DNA of 64,000 nt from Cellulophaga baltica (GCF_018861125.1 NZ_JAHKQN010000013.1:221160-285159), one strand, 5' to 3'. Counted from the stretch's first letter, positions 37,475 through 47,079 are shown. Made by a program: numbers and translations. The notes: generated by a model not told the origin, from the sequence alone.

Positions 37475-39145
37475 ATGCAGAAACTTCCTAAATTATTTAT
37501 CTACATACTCGCTATCATTTTTGTTATCAACTTGGTACAAAGTCATTTTACACAATTAATTTATGACGAAGCGTATTACTGGTATTACTCACAAAACATG
37601 GCTTGGGGCTTTTTTGATCACCCACCTATGGTTGCTTTATTAATAAAAATTAGTAGTTACTTTTTTAATGGCGAACTTGGTGTTCGTTTTATGAGTTGTA
37701 TACTTTCCGTAGGTACACTATTATTACTTTGGTTGCAAATAGATAACCTTAAGAAAAAGGATTATGTACTTCACTTTTTTGTGCTTACATGTTCTATGAC
37801 ACTGTTAACAGCCTATGGCTTTTTAACCTTACCAGACACACCTTTATTGTTTTTTACAGCTTTATTTTTATACGCTTACAAGAAGTTTACCATAGAACCA
37901 TCAGTACCATTAGCTCTAGGTTTAGGGCTTATTATGAGTGCTTTAATGTACAGTAAATACCATGCTGTATTAGTTATTGTATTTGTATTACTTTCTAACC
38001 TTAAATTACTAACCAATAAACTTGCTTGGTTGGCTGTAACAGTATCATTAATTGGTTATGCACCGCATTTACTTTGGTTATACGATAATGATTTTGTATC
38101 TATTAAATATCATTTATTTGAAAGACCTAATAGAGCTTATGATTTAAATGATTTCACAATAGGATATTTTGTAAACTTATTGGCAATTTTTGGACTTCCT
38201 TTTTTCTGGATTTATAAGGCTTTAATAAAAACGCATGGCAAAGATTTATATACAAAGGCTCTATTGTTTTTAACCTACGGAACACTAATTTTCTTCTTCA
38301 TCTCAAGTTTTAACAGAAGAATACAAACACAATGGATTATAGTAATCTCTATTTCATTAGCAATTATTGCTTTTAATTATATGCTAGAAAATGAAAATGC
38401 TAGAAAATGGATTTTCAGATTAGGATTAGTAAATATTGCTATACTTACGATTGCTCGTTTTGCCCTTGTTTTTGAAGAAATTTCTCCTTTACATTATGAG
38501 TCTCATGGGAACAAAGAATGGGTTCAAAATCTACACGAAAAAGCTGGCGACACTCCTGTAATTTTTGAAAACTCATACCGAAAAACACCTATGTATCAGT
38601 TTTATTCTGGTGTTCGTTCATTCTCATTAAACAATGTTTGGTACCGAAGAAATCAATATTCTATTGATGATAGTGAGTCTTACATGCAACATAAAGAGGT
38701 TTTTTATGTGAATAAATATGACAGCAAGAATCAAGCTTTCCAATTTCTTATTGGTGGTACTGAAATTAATTATGCACAACATATAAATGATTTTGAATCA
38801 TTTAGAAAATTACAATGCATACTTGAAGAAGATGAAATTAAAAAAGGTACCAATGAAACTATTCTTTTAAAGGTTTACAACCCGTATACAACAGATATAG
38901 CTTTAAGAAAACTGAAATTTAATATTGCTTATCACAACCAATATAAAAGACCAAAGGAAATTGTACCAATTACCGTACAACAAAAAAATACTGAGAATAA
39001 AGTTTTAAAAACAAACGATACTACATACTTTAGTTTTAAACTCCCAAAATATAAGATGGAAAATCCTGGTTATTTTAAAGTAGCTATATCTGAAAACGGA
39101 TTATACCCAGGCATGAACGGAGACAACATTAAATTAGTAGATTAA
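37475..39145 (+). CDS. GT39-type (ArnT/PMT-like) membrane glycosyltransferase, 556 aa
   Basis: An N-terminal helix is followed by the family signature DEAYYWYYSQ and FFDHPPMVALL in the first periplasmic loop, where the acidic residues are catalytic. About ten further membrane helices lie between residues 60 and 330. A soluble C-terminal domain (about 340-556) follows, larger than in many ArnT proteins. It uses a polyprenyl-phosphate sugar to glycosylate a lipid or protein on the outer face of the inner membrane. It leads a rightward unit with DUF4271 and hemD. Confidence 0.88.
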   Translation: MQKLPKLFIYILAIIFVINLVQSHFTQLIYDEAYYWYYSQNMAWGFFDHPPMVALLIKISSYFFNGELGVRFMSCILSVGTLLLLWLQIDNLKKKDYVLHFFVLTCSMTLLTAYGFLTLPDTPLLFFTALFLYAYKKFTIEPSVPLALGLGLIMSALMYSKYHAVLVIVFVLLSNLKLLTNKLAWLAVTVSLIGYAPHLLWLYDNDFVSIKYHLFERPNRAYDLNDFTIGYFVNLLAIFGLPFFWIYKALIKTHGKDLYTKALLFLTYGTLIFFFISSFNRRIQTQWIIVISISLAIIAFNYMLENENARKWIFRLGLVNIAILTIARFALVFEEISPLHYESHGNKEWVQNLHEKAGDTPVIFENSYRKTPMYQFYSGVRSFSLNNVWYRRNQYSIDDSESYMQHKEVFYVNKYDSKNQAFQFLIGGTEINYAQHINDFESFRKLQCILEEDEIKKGTNETILLKVYNPYTTDIALRKLKFNIAYHNQYKRPKEIVPITVQQKNTENKVLKTNDTTYFSFKLPKYKMENPGYFKVAISENGLYPGMNGDNIKLVD

Positions 39146-39154
39146 ACCATTTTT

Positions 39155-39814
39155 ATGAATGATGCTTTATTAAGAAATGTAACGAGTACAGATTGGATTA
39201 CCATAATTCTATCTTGTAGTGTTTTGGCATTAGTCATTGCAAAGAGTTTGTACTACAATCGCTTTTTGAACTTCATTATCTTGCCTTTTAACAATAAATA
39301 TATTTTTTTATATAATAAAAAGGAAAAATTATCACATTGGTTTAATGTTTTTTTATTCATTTTTCAAGTGCTGAACTTAGCATTATTCATCTATATATTG
39401 AATGATATATTTTCATTTAGTGGCCAAAACAAAACACTAACACTGTATTTTATTATACTAGGAGTTTTATTGATTTTCTTTATTGTAAAAATTTTCTTTC
39501 AATTAGGCAATGCCTTTATATTCAATATCTCCGGAGAAATTACCGAGTATCTCTTTAAAAAATTATCGTATTTAAACTACAGTAGTTTTGTTATGTTCAT
39601 AGCAAACATTTTACTAACTTATGTACTAAATGACTCAAAAACTGTAGCTTACACAAGTATGCTCATCATAATATTAATTAATGCTATTGGATGGGTTACT
39701 GTAATAAAAAATTATCAAAAATTAATAACAAATAATTTTTTATATTTTATTTTGTACCTTTGCACACTCGAAATAGCACCCATAGTGCTAATTGGAGACT
39801 ACTTTAAAGACTGA
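39155..39814 (+). CDS. DUF4271 membrane protein, 219 aa
   Basis: About six membrane helices over the whole chain, with short loops. I recognise DUF4271, a Bacteroidota-specific family commonly found before hemD. No catalytic residues stand out. It starts nine bases after the GT39 stop and its own stop overlaps the first possible hemD start (TGATG). Confidence 0.8.
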   Translation: MNDALLRNVTSTDWITIILSCSVLALVIAKSLYYNRFLNFIILPFNNKYIFLYNKKEKLSHWFNVFLFIFQVLNLALFIYILNDIFSFSGQNKTLTLYFIILGVLLIFFIVKIFFQLGNAFIFNISGEITEYLFKKLSYLNYSSFVMFIANILLTYVLNDSKTVAYTSMLIIILINAIGWVTVIKNYQKLITNNFLYFILYLCTLEIAPIVLIGDYFKD

Positions 39815-39819
39815 TGTAC

Positions 39820-40566
39820 ATGAAAGTAAAAACAATTTTGGTGTCTCAACCAGAGCCAAAGATGGAAAACTCCCCATATTCAAGACTTATTGATAAAGAA
39901 AAAGTTAAAGTTGATTTCAGACCTTTTATACATGTTGAGGGTGTAGATGCAAAAACTGTTAGACAACAAAAAATTGACCTAAGTAATTTTACTGCTATTA
40001 TTTTAACAAGTAGAAATGCTGTTGATCACTTCTTTAGAATTGCTGAAGAAATGCGTTTTAAAGTTCCTGACACAATGAAGTATTTTTGTCAGTCAGAAGC
40101 TGTTGCTTATTATCTACAAAAATATGTAGTGTACAGAAAACGTAAAATTTATGTTGGAAAAATGAATTTCTTAGATCTTTCTACTTTATTCAAAAAATAC
40201 AAAGACGAAAAATTCTTATTACCTTCTTCCGACAGTTTAAAACCTATTGTACCTGAAACATTAGATAAATTAGGTTTAACATGGACTAGAGGTATTTTTT
40301 ACAGAACTGTTGTTAGTGATTTATCTGACTTGAAAAATGTTTATTATGACATTTTAGTTTTCTTTAGCCCTTCAGGCATTGAATCTTTATTAAAGAATTT
40401 CCCTGATTTTAAACAAAACGATACTAGAATTGCCGTGTTTGGCAATTCAACAGTAAAAGCTGCAACTGAAGCCGGACTTAGAATTGACATTAAGGCACCA
40501 ACGCCTGAAACACCTTCTATGACAATGGCATTGCAAAAATATATTACTGTTATCAATAAAAAATAA
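39820..40566 (+). CDS. hemD: Uroporphyrinogen-III synthase
   Basis: The two-domain HemD pattern is visible: start KTILVSQPEP, middle AIILTSRNAVDHFF (about 55-70) and the second-domain VFFSPSGIESLL, ending in TPETPSMTMALQKYI. This enzyme cyclises hydroxymethylbilane in haem synthesis. HemD families are weakly conserved, but this layout fits the Bacteroidota type. I chose the ATG at 39820 over the one at 39814, which overlaps the DUF4271 stop; only two residues differ. Confidence 0.88.
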   Translation: MKVKTILVSQPEPKMENSPYSRLIDKEKVKVDFRPFIHVEGVDAKTVRQQKIDLSNFTAIILTSRNAVDHFFRIAEEMRFKVPDTMKYFCQSEAVAYYLQKYVVYRKRKIYVGKMNFLDLSTLFKKYKDEKFLLPSSDSLKPIVPETLDKLGLTWTRGIFYRTVVSDLSDLKNVYYDILVFFSPSGIESLLKNFPDFKQNDTRIAVFGNSTVKAATEAGLRIDIKAPTPETPSMTMALQKYITVINKK

Positions 40567-40587
40567 GAGTTATTAACTCTGAATTTC

Positions 40588-40620
40588 AAAAAAGCCTCTT
40601 ATTAAATAAGAGGCTTTTTT
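40588..40620. terminator. Bidirectional terminator between hemD and pckA
   Basis: AAAAAAGCCTCTT pairs with AAGAGGCTTTTTT around loop ATTAAAT. A-run and T-run flanks serve both convergent genes. Confidence 0.88.
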
Positions 40621-40626
40621 CTTGTT

Positions 40627-42234
40627 TTAGAACGCATAACGTTGCGGACCACCGCGTCTTATTTCTTCATTCGCATACGACTCAAACTTTTTAAAGTTTT
40701 CTCTAAATGCATTAGAAAGCTTAAAAGCTGTTTTATAGTATTTCTCATCATTATCCCAAGTTGCTCTAGGGCTTAGTACTTTTGTAGGTACTCCTGGGCA
40801 TTCCCGTGGTTGTGCTACACCAAATACAGAATGAATATGGTATTTATCGTACGAATACAAACCTAAATCACCATTTAAAGCAGCAGTAATCATAGCCCTT
40901 GTATATTTTAGTTTCATACGAGTACCAATTCCGTAAGGGCCACCCGTCCAACCCGTATTTACCAACCAGACATTTACACTAGCATCAATCATTTTCTTAC
41001 TCAACATTTCGGCATATTTTGTTGGGTGCAATGGCATAAATGGCGCACCAAAACAAGCAGAAAAATTAGGCATAGGTTCAACAATACCAGCTTCAGTACC
41101 TGCAACTTTAGCTGTGTAGCCAGATATAAAATGATAAGCGGCTTGGCTAGGCGTTAACTTAGATATTGGAGGTAAAACACCAAAAGCATCTGCTGTTAAA
41201 AAGAAAATATTTTTAGGGTTTTTACCAATCGAAGGCTCCTGAATATTATTAATGTGATCAATTGGATAACTTACTCTTGTATTTTGTGTAATAGAAGTAT
41301 CTTCAAAGTCAACAATTCCGTTTGCGTCCATTTTAATATTTTCTAAAATCGCCCCTTTTTTTATAGCACCAAAAATATCAGGTTCATTTTCTTTTGATAG
41401 ATTGATAACTTTTGCATAGCAACCTCCTTCAAAATTAAAAACAGTATTTTCTTTCGTCCAACCATGTTCATCATCACCTATTAGTTTTCTATTCGGGTCT
41501 GCCGATAAAGTTGTTTTTCCTGTTCCTGACAATCCAAAGAAAATTGCCGTATCACCCTCTTTACCAATATTTGCCGAGCAATGCATGGGTAACGTTTCTT
41601 TGTATACCGGAAGAATGAAGTTTAAGGCAGAAAAAATTCCCTTTTTTATTTCTCCTGTATAACCAGTACCACCAATGAGAGCAATTTTTTTAGTGAAATT
41701 CAATATCGCAAAATTATGCTGTCTTGTTCCATCAACTGAAGCATCAGCCATAAAACCTGGAGCATTTACAATTGTCCATTCTGGAATAAAATCTTCTAAC
41801 TCCTGCTCCGTAGGTCTTAAAAACATATTATAAGCAAACATGTTTGACCACGGAAATTCATTTATCACCCGAATATTCAGTTTATAATCATCATCCGCAC
41901 AAGCATAAGAGTCTCTTACATACAATTCCTTATCATTTAAATACAAGGTTACCTTATTATAAAGCTCATCAAACGCATCAGAATCAAAAGGAATATTGAC
42001 ATCTCCCCACCAAATTTTATCTTTAGTGATATCATCCTTAACAATAAACCTGTCTTTTGGTGATCTCCCAGTAAATTCTCCTGTATTTACAGCAAGTGCT
42101 CCTGAAGACGCCTCTTTTCCCATGCCCTTAGCAAGAGTAATTGCATGCAACTCGTCTGATGATAATTGGTAATTAATTTTTCCCGCTGTAATTCCGTACT
42201 TTTCCAACGAAATCGTTTTCGAAATTTCTTCCAT
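40627..42234 (-). CDS. pckA: Phosphoenolpyruvate carboxykinase (ATP)
   Basis: The ATP-type enzyme is marked by the P-loop GLSGTGKTTLSADP (about 235-248), the metal block LIGDDEHGW and FEGGCYAKVINL, and the substrate Arg in GEFTGRSPKDRF near the start. It makes phosphoenolpyruvate from oxaloacetate for gluconeogenesis, central in bacteria living on peptides. The 535-aa length is normal. It is single, with no clear TAnnTTTG element found upstream. Confidence 0.96.
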   Translation of the reverse strand: MEEISKTISLEKYGITAGKINYQLSSDELHAITLAKGMGKEASSGALAVNTGEFTGRSPKDRFIVKDDITKDKIWWGDVNIPFDSDAFDELYNKVTLYLNDKELYVRDSYACADDDYKLNIRVINEFPWSNMFAYNMFLRPTEQELEDFIPEWTIVNAPGFMADASVDGTRQHNFAILNFTKKIALIGGTGYTGEIKKGIFSALNFILPVYKETLPMHCSANIGKEGDTAIFFGLSGTGKTTLSADPNRKLIGDDEHGWTKENTVFNFEGGCYAKVINLSKENEPDIFGAIKKGAILENIKMDANGIVDFEDTSITQNTRVSYPIDHINNIQEPSIGKNPKNIFFLTADAFGVLPPISKLTPSQAAYHFISGYTAKVAGTEAGIVEPMPNFSACFGAPFMPLHPTKYAEMLSKKMIDASVNVWLVNTGWTGGPYGIGTRMKLKYTRAMITAALNGDLGLYSYDKYHIHSVFGVAQPRECPGVPTKVLSPRATWDNDEKYYKTAFKLSNAFRENFKKFESYANEEIRRGGPQRYAF

Positions 42235-42316
42235 ATTGATAATAATTACAAGGTTTAATTACCTAAAATTATTAAAAATATAACAGATTATATTAAAAAG
42301 TATATAAAATATAACA

Positions 42317-42697
42317 CTAAGATCTAAAATAGCGAATGCCAAAGAAAATCCATCCTAAAATTAACAATAAACCACCAATGGGAGTTATAAATGCAATAGT
42401 CTTAAAATCAAAGGATAAAAAATTATTTAAAGCCAACAAATAAATAGAAAGAGAAAAGAATACAACACCAATAGTGTACAACCAATACACTAGCTTTTTC
42501 TTTTGAGGTTCAACTTTAGAAATACTACCCAAAATCATTAATGCAAAAGCGTGATACATTTGATAGGTAACTCCTGTTTCAAAAGATTCTAATGCAGTAA
42601 CATCTAATACATTTTTTAAGCCATGTGCAGCAAAAGCTCCAAGTATAACTGCTGTAGTACCAAATATAATTCCTGTTGTAAAAATTGTTTTATTCAT
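42317..42697 (-). CDS. DUF423 small membrane protein, 126 aa
   Basis: I chose the ATG at 42695-42697, where the family start ILGAFAAHGLKNVL follows; the frame is open up to 42766 but those residues are not conserved. Four membrane helices fill the chain, with the motif GVTYQMYHAFALMILG typical of DUF423 (YwdK-like) proteins. Role unknown. It is divergent from the saccharopine-dehydrogenase-like gene. Confidence 0.85.
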   Translation of the reverse strand: MNKTIFTTGIIFGTTAVILGAFAAHGLKNVLDVTALESFETGVTYQMYHAFALMILGSISKVEPQKKKLVYWLYTIGVVFFSLSIYLLALNNFLSFDFKTIAFITPIGGLLLILGWIFFGIRYFRS

Positions 42698-42770
42698 AAC
42701 AATATTTATTAGTAATTTTATATACACAACAACACTTGCTGTGAATATCATACTATAAAGATACAAAACT

Positions 42771-44135
42771 ATGCTTCGAAAAATATTAGTTATAGGTGCC
42801 GGAAAATCAACATCTTATTTATTAGACTATTTTTTAGAGCAATCAGATAGTGAGAAATTACACATTACTATTGCAGATATAAACCCTGAACAAATACCTG
42901 TAAAATTTAAAGTTCATTCAAACTTCACAATACTTAAATTAGATAGTTCTGATACTCCTACGCGAGAAACTCATATATCACAATCTGATATAGTAGTGTC
43001 AATGCTACCTGCTTTTTTACATACTATAATTGCAAAAGACTGCATTAAATTTAAAAAGCACTTGGTTACAGCTTCTTACGTAAGTGATAAAATTAAATTA
43101 TTAGATGAGGAAGCCAAAAAAAATAACCTGATTTTTATGAATGAAATTGGTCTTGATCCAGGTATAGATCACATGAGTGCATTGCAAGTTATTAATACTA
43201 TAAAAGAAAAAGGAGGGAATATTCTATTATTCGAATCTTTTACTGGCGGTTTGGTAGCGCCTGAAAGTGATACCAACTTATGGAATTATAAATTCACATG
43301 GAACCCTAGAAACGTGGTGCTCGCTGGTCAAGGCGGTACTGCAAAATTCATACAAGAAGGGACTTACAAATACATTCCGTATCACAAAATATTTAGAAGA
43401 ACAGAATTTATTGAAGTAGATGGTTTTGGGAAATTTGAAGTGTATCCTAATAGAGATTCTTTAAAGTACAGAGAGGCTTACGGACTTACAAGTGCACTAA
43501 CCCTTTATAGAGGGACTATAAGAAGAGTAGGATTTTCAAAAGCATGGAATATGTTTGTTCAATTAGGAATGACAGATGACAGCTATACTATTGCGAATTC
43601 AAGAGGCATGAGTTATCGAGAGTTTGTAAACCTATTTTTACCTTATTCTCCCACAAATACAGTAGAGCTCAAATTACGCCATTATTTAAAAATTGATCAA
43701 GATGATGTAATGTGGGAAAAACTAAAAGAGCTTAATTTATTCCATACCACTAAGATAATTACATTAGAAAATGCAACTCCTGCACAGGTACTACAATTTA
43801 TATTAGAAGACAGCTGGTCACTTGCAAATACTGATAAAGATATGATTGTTATGTATCATAAATTTGGATACGAACTCAATGGAAAAAAAAAGCAACTTGA
43901 TTCTCACATGGTTGTTATGGGTGAAAATAGGTCTCACACCGCAATGGCAAAAACAGTAGGATTACCAGTGGCAATTGCTACTTTATTAATTTTAAATAAA
44001 AAAATTACAACACCTGGTGTTCAAATTCCATTACAGAAAGAGGTCTACACGCCTATTCTATCAGAATTAAAAAAATACGGCATTATATTTAAAGAAAAAG
44101 AAGCACCATATTTAGGTTACAACCTTGAAGTTTAA
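42771..44135 (+). CDS. Saccharopine dehydrogenase-like (LYS9-type) reductase, 454 aa
   Basis: The Rossmann start VIGAGKSTSYLLDYFL and the block MNEIGLDPGIDHMSA (about 122-136) are those of glutamate-forming saccharopine dehydrogenases. The C-terminal catalytic domain follows (about 130-400). It probably acts in lysine breakdown through saccharopine. The lysine-ketoglutarate reductase half is not in the window. It is followed after 84 bases by an Lrp regulator gene, which fits amino-acid control. Confidence 0.85.
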   Translation: MLRKILVIGAGKSTSYLLDYFLEQSDSEKLHITIADINPEQIPVKFKVHSNFTILKLDSSDTPTRETHISQSDIVVSMLPAFLHTIIAKDCIKFKKHLVTASYVSDKIKLLDEEAKKNNLIFMNEIGLDPGIDHMSALQVINTIKEKGGNILLFESFTGGLVAPESDTNLWNYKFTWNPRNVVLAGQGGTAKFIQEGTYKYIPYHKIFRRTEFIEVDGFGKFEVYPNRDSLKYREAYGLTSALTLYRGTIRRVGFSKAWNMFVQLGMTDDSYTIANSRGMSYREFVNLFLPYSPTNTVELKLRHYLKIDQDDVMWEKLKELNLFHTTKIITLENATPAQVLQFILEDSWSLANTDKDMIVMYHKFGYELNGKKKQLDSHMVVMGENRSHTAMAKTVGLPVAIATLLILNKKITTPGVQIPLQKEVYTPILSELKKYGIIFKEKEAPYLGYNLEV

Positions 44136-44150
44136 AACCATAATTTTCGA

Positions 44151-44197
44151 TTGACAACAAAATCAACTAATATATTTAAACACAATTAGTATATTTA
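44151..44197 (+). promoter_or_regulatory. Candidate promoter and repeat sites upstream of the Lrp gene
   Basis: TTG at 44151-44153 and TATATTTA at 44171-44178 are 17 bases apart, near the flavobacterial consensus. TATATTTA recurs at 44190-44197, 19 bases on. ACTAAT (44166-44171) and ATTAGT (44185-44190) form an inverted repeat. This could be an autoregulatory Lrp site. Confidence 0.4.
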
Positions 44198-44219
44198 GTT
44201 TTAAATTGAAATAGTAATT

Positions 44220-44690
44220 ATGAAATCTGATAAGGAAAACATTAAAATTGACGGAATAGACAAAAAAATATTACGCTTTTTAATGGAAGATGCGCGTAAA
44301 CCTGTTTTAGAAATAGCACGTAAAATTGGAATATCTGGTGCCGCAATACATCAAAGGCTTAGAAAATTGGAAAATTCAGGATTAATTGCGGGTTCTAAAT
44401 TTGTTATCAACCCTAAAGTATTAGGATATTCTACTATGGCTTATGTTGGTATTTATTTAGACAAAGCAATGAGTAATCCAATGGCAGTAAAAGCTTTAAA
44501 AAAAATACCTGAAGTATTAGAATGTCACTATACCACAGGTAACTGGTCTATTTTGATAAAAGTATTGTGTAAAGACAATGAACACCTTATGCAGGTATTA
44601 AATAAAGACATTCAACAAATTGGAGGTGTTTCACGAACAGAAACATTCATTTCCCTAGAACAACAAATTGAAAGACAAATATCTATATAA
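44220..44690 (+). CDS. Lrp/AsnC family transcriptional regulator, 156 aa
   Basis: The N-terminal helix-turn-helix (DKKILRFLMEDARKPVLEIARKIGISGAAIHQRLRKLE) and the C-terminal RAM ligand-binding domain (about 75-150, with YHYTTGNWSILIKV-like strands) are complete. Such proteins sense amino acids. The adjacent saccharopine-dehydrogenase-like gene suggests lysine or a related amino acid as ligand; this is inferred from context only. A terminator follows directly. Confidence 0.9.
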   Translation: MKSDKENIKIDGIDKKILRFLMEDARKPVLEIARKIGISGAAIHQRLRKLENSGLIAGSKFVINPKVLGYSTMAYVGIYLDKAMSNPMAVKALKKIPEVLECHYTTGNWSILIKVLCKDNEHLMQVLNKDIQQIGGVSRTETFISLEQQIERQISI

Positions 44691-44718
44691 AAAAAGCTCC
44701 TTTATAAAGGAGCTTTTT
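44691..44718. terminator. Terminator after the Lrp gene
   Basis: AAAAAGCTCCTT pairs with AAGGAGCTTTTT around TATA, one base after the Lrp stop; it can also serve the convergent peptidase gene. Confidence 0.88.
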
Positions 44719-44740
44719 ATTTAATTTCAAATAAAGAAAT

Positions 44741-45439
44741 TTAATCCCTACTACCTCCAAAAACTTGAAGTGCCCAGTAAGCCAATGTTGCTATAGACCC
44801 AATAGCGGCTACTAAATATGTTCTTGCAGCCCACTTTAATGCATCTTCAGAACCTGCATATTCTTCTTGAGAAAGCATATTTTTATTTTTAAGCCAAGCT
44901 AAAGCTCTATTACTTGCATCGTATTCTACAGGGAGTGTAATCAAACTAAATATTGTTGCCATACTCATCATTACTAAACCAGCAACTGCAACATAATACC
45001 CAAAACCTACACCTGCCGCTGCGCCTAATGCCAAACCACCAAAAACTACCCAAGTCGACATGCTTGATGTAATATTTACAATTGGCACTAATTTAGAACG
45101 CATTGTTAACCACTGATATGCTGTAGCATGTTGCACCGCATGACCACATTCGTGAGCCGCAACTGCTGCTGCTGCTGCATTTCTTTGATTGTAAACACCT
45201 TCACTTAGATTTACTGTTTTATTAGATGGGTTATAGTGATCCGTAAGCATACCTGGTGTAGATATAACTTTTACATCTCTAATACCATTATCTGCTAACA
45301 TTTTCTCGGCAATCTCAGCACCACTCATTCCATTACGTAGATGGACTTGAGAATATTTTTTAAATTTACTTTTAAGTTTATTGCTTACTAGCCAACTAAT
45401 TAACGCAATACCACCTATTAATATATAATAACGTATCAT
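44741..45439 (-). CDS. Membrane zinc metallopeptidase, YugP type, 232 aa
   Basis: The zinc motif HECGH (in AAAHECGHAVQHA) follows an N-terminal membrane helix, and three more helices lie in the second half, as in the YugP/peptidase_2 family. I chose the ATG at 45437-45439 because the conserved N-terminal helix MIRYYILIGGIALISW starts there; the frame is open to 45487. Substrate unknown. Confidence 0.85.
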   Translation of the reverse strand: MIRYYILIGGIALISWLVSNKLKSKFKKYSQVHLRNGMSGAEIAEKMLADNGIRDVKVISTPGMLTDHYNPSNKTVNLSEGVYNQRNAAAAAVAAHECGHAVQHATAYQWLTMRSKLVPIVNITSSMSTWVVFGGLALGAAAGVGFGYYVAVAGLVMMSMATIFSLITLPVEYDASNRALAWLKNKNMLSQEEYAGSEDALKWAARTYLVAAIGSIATLAYWALQVFGGSRD

Positions 45440-45578
45440 AATTTTAATTTTTAATAAATATAGCAAAGATTCTGCTCTTTGCAACATACTTTATAGAAAG
45501 CAAAAATCCCGCCAAATTCTCCGAATGTCAAAACAGGAAAAAATGTCAGAATTTTATAAGTATATATTTTCTAGGTAT

Positions 45579-46670
45579 TTATGATACCCAATCAAAAGCT
45601 TCAATAATTTCTTTATAAACTACCTCACCCTTAGATATGTTCAGTCCTTTTTGCAAGCCAGGATCAGAAGCTAATGCTTTTTCCCAACCTAAGTTTGCAA
45701 TTTTTAAAGCATATGCTGTAGTAACATTAGTTAACGCTAATGTAGATGTATATGGCACAGCACCTGGCATATTCGCTACAGAATAATGTACAATTTCATC
45801 AATAATATAAATGGGATCTTCGTGTGTTGTTGGTTTTGTAGTTTCAACACAACCACCTTGATCAACAGCAACATCAACAATTACAGCACCAGATTTCATG
45901 GTTTTAAGCATGTCTCTAGTAATTAAATTTGGGGCTTTTTTACCTTTTAACAAAACACCTCCAATGATTAAATCATGTGTCTGAACAAATTCTCTAATAT
46001 TATATTCGTTAGAAAATAATGTAGTACAGTTATTTGGCAATACGTCATTAGCATAACGCAAACGTTTCATATCAATATCTAAAATAGTTACTTGCGCACC
46101 TAAACCAGAAGCCATTTTTGCCGCCTGCATACCAACTACACCTGCACCTAATATTAAAACTTTACCTGGAGGCACACCCGGGACACCACCTAATAAAAGT
46201 CCACGACCTTTAACTGGTTTCTCTAAATATTTTGCCCCTTGCTGAATAGACATTCTACCAGCAACCTCTGACATTGGTGTTAACAATGGTAAAGTACCTT
46301 CTCTATCTTCAACAGTTTCATAAGCAATACAAACAGCACCACTCTCAATCATTGCTTTTGTTAAAGGCTCACTTGATGCAAAATGGAAATATGTAAATAC
46401 AATTTGATCTTTTTTTATTAAGCTATATTCTGCCTCAATTGGCTCTTTTACCTTAACAATCATATCTGCAATAGCGTAAACTTCCTCAATAGTCTCAAGA
46501 ATTGTTGCTCCAGCATTAATATAATCTTCATCTAAAAAACCACTATTGTCACCTGCAGTTGATTGCACAAATACTTCGTGATTGTTTTTCGTAAGTTCGA
46601 AAACACCACCAGGAGTCATACCTATTCGACTCTCATTGTTTTTAATTTCTTTAGGAATACCTACTTTCAT
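45579..46670 (-). CDS. ald: Alanine dehydrogenase
   Basis: The N-terminal signature KVGIPKEIKNNESRIGMTPGG, the catalytic Lys and His in the first domain (VKVKEP and FTYFHFA) and the NAD-binding VLILGAGVVGMQAAKMA (about 170-186) are all present. It deaminates alanine to pyruvate with NAD. Length 363 aa is normal. A 409-base non-coding stretch with two hairpins lies upstream. Confidence 0.93.
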   Translation of the reverse strand: MKVGIPKEIKNNESRIGMTPGGVFELTKNNHEVFVQSTAGDNSGFLDEDYINAGATILETIEEVYAIADMIVKVKEPIEAEYSLIKKDQIVFTYFHFASSEPLTKAMIESGAVCIAYETVEDREGTLPLLTPMSEVAGRMSIQQGAKYLEKPVKGRGLLLGGVPGVPPGKVLILGAGVVGMQAAKMASGLGAQVTILDIDMKRLRYANDVLPNNCTTLFSNEYNIREFVQTHDLIIGGVLLKGKKAPNLITRDMLKTMKSGAVIVDVAVDQGGCVETTKPTTHEDPIYIIDEIVHYSVANMPGAVPYTSTLALTNVTTAYALKIANLGWEKALASDPGLQKGLNISKGEVVYKEIIEAFDWVS

Positions 46671-47079
46671 CTTTCGAGGGTTGTTTTTTAAAATGATGAA
46701 TTTTCAGTACAGAGATTCATGTTAATAACTTGAATTTCGCAAATCACCTTCATCTCTGTTAATAGTAAACACGAGTAAAAATAAAATTGCCATCCATAAC
46801 AATATACTTCACTCGTGTTACATTTATTATAATTAGTCGATCCAAATTTGGGATAAATTATTTTAAAAAAAAAACAAAATGACGTGAAATGTTTAAGAAA
46901 CAAACATTTAACAATTGCAACCTAACGCTTTAATGAAAATCTTAATGAGATGAATTTTTTTTAACAAAAAATAAAAATTTTAAGACTTTTTAACATAAAT
47001 ATCGCAATTGATCTTAAAGTCACAATTATTTACGCCCTAACTGTTAAAATTACAACGCAAATAATTGAATATCAAAATA
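46671..47079. other. 409-base non-coding region upstream of ald with two inverted repeats
   Basis: This is the longest region without a credible gene apart from the one at 26714. A 71-codon frame on the minus strand (46688-46903) has no family features and is probably chance. On the minus strand, in the ald leader, two hairpins follow each other. The first is AACACGAGT with ACTCGTGTT (46768-46776 and 46811-46819), extended inward by three weak pairs and an ATTG/CAAT stem. The second is ACAGAGAT with ATCTCTGT (46709-46716 and 46752-46759). The rest is AT-rich with nothing else that I can identify; it also holds the leuS 3' flank. Confidence 0.5.
46709..46819 (-). promoter_or_regulatory. Possible structured 5' leader of ald (two hairpins)
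   Basis: Two successive stems of 9 and 8 perfect base pairs with loops of about 35 bases stand within 40-150 bases of the ald start. Their order and spacing suggest a structured RNA leader, but no known riboswitch motif is recognised. Confidence 0.35.

Noticed and set aside
46688-46903. 71-codon frame upstream of ald
   Set aside because: Phe/Cys/Tyr-rich, no domain and overlapping two hairpins; more likely chance in an AT-rich leader.
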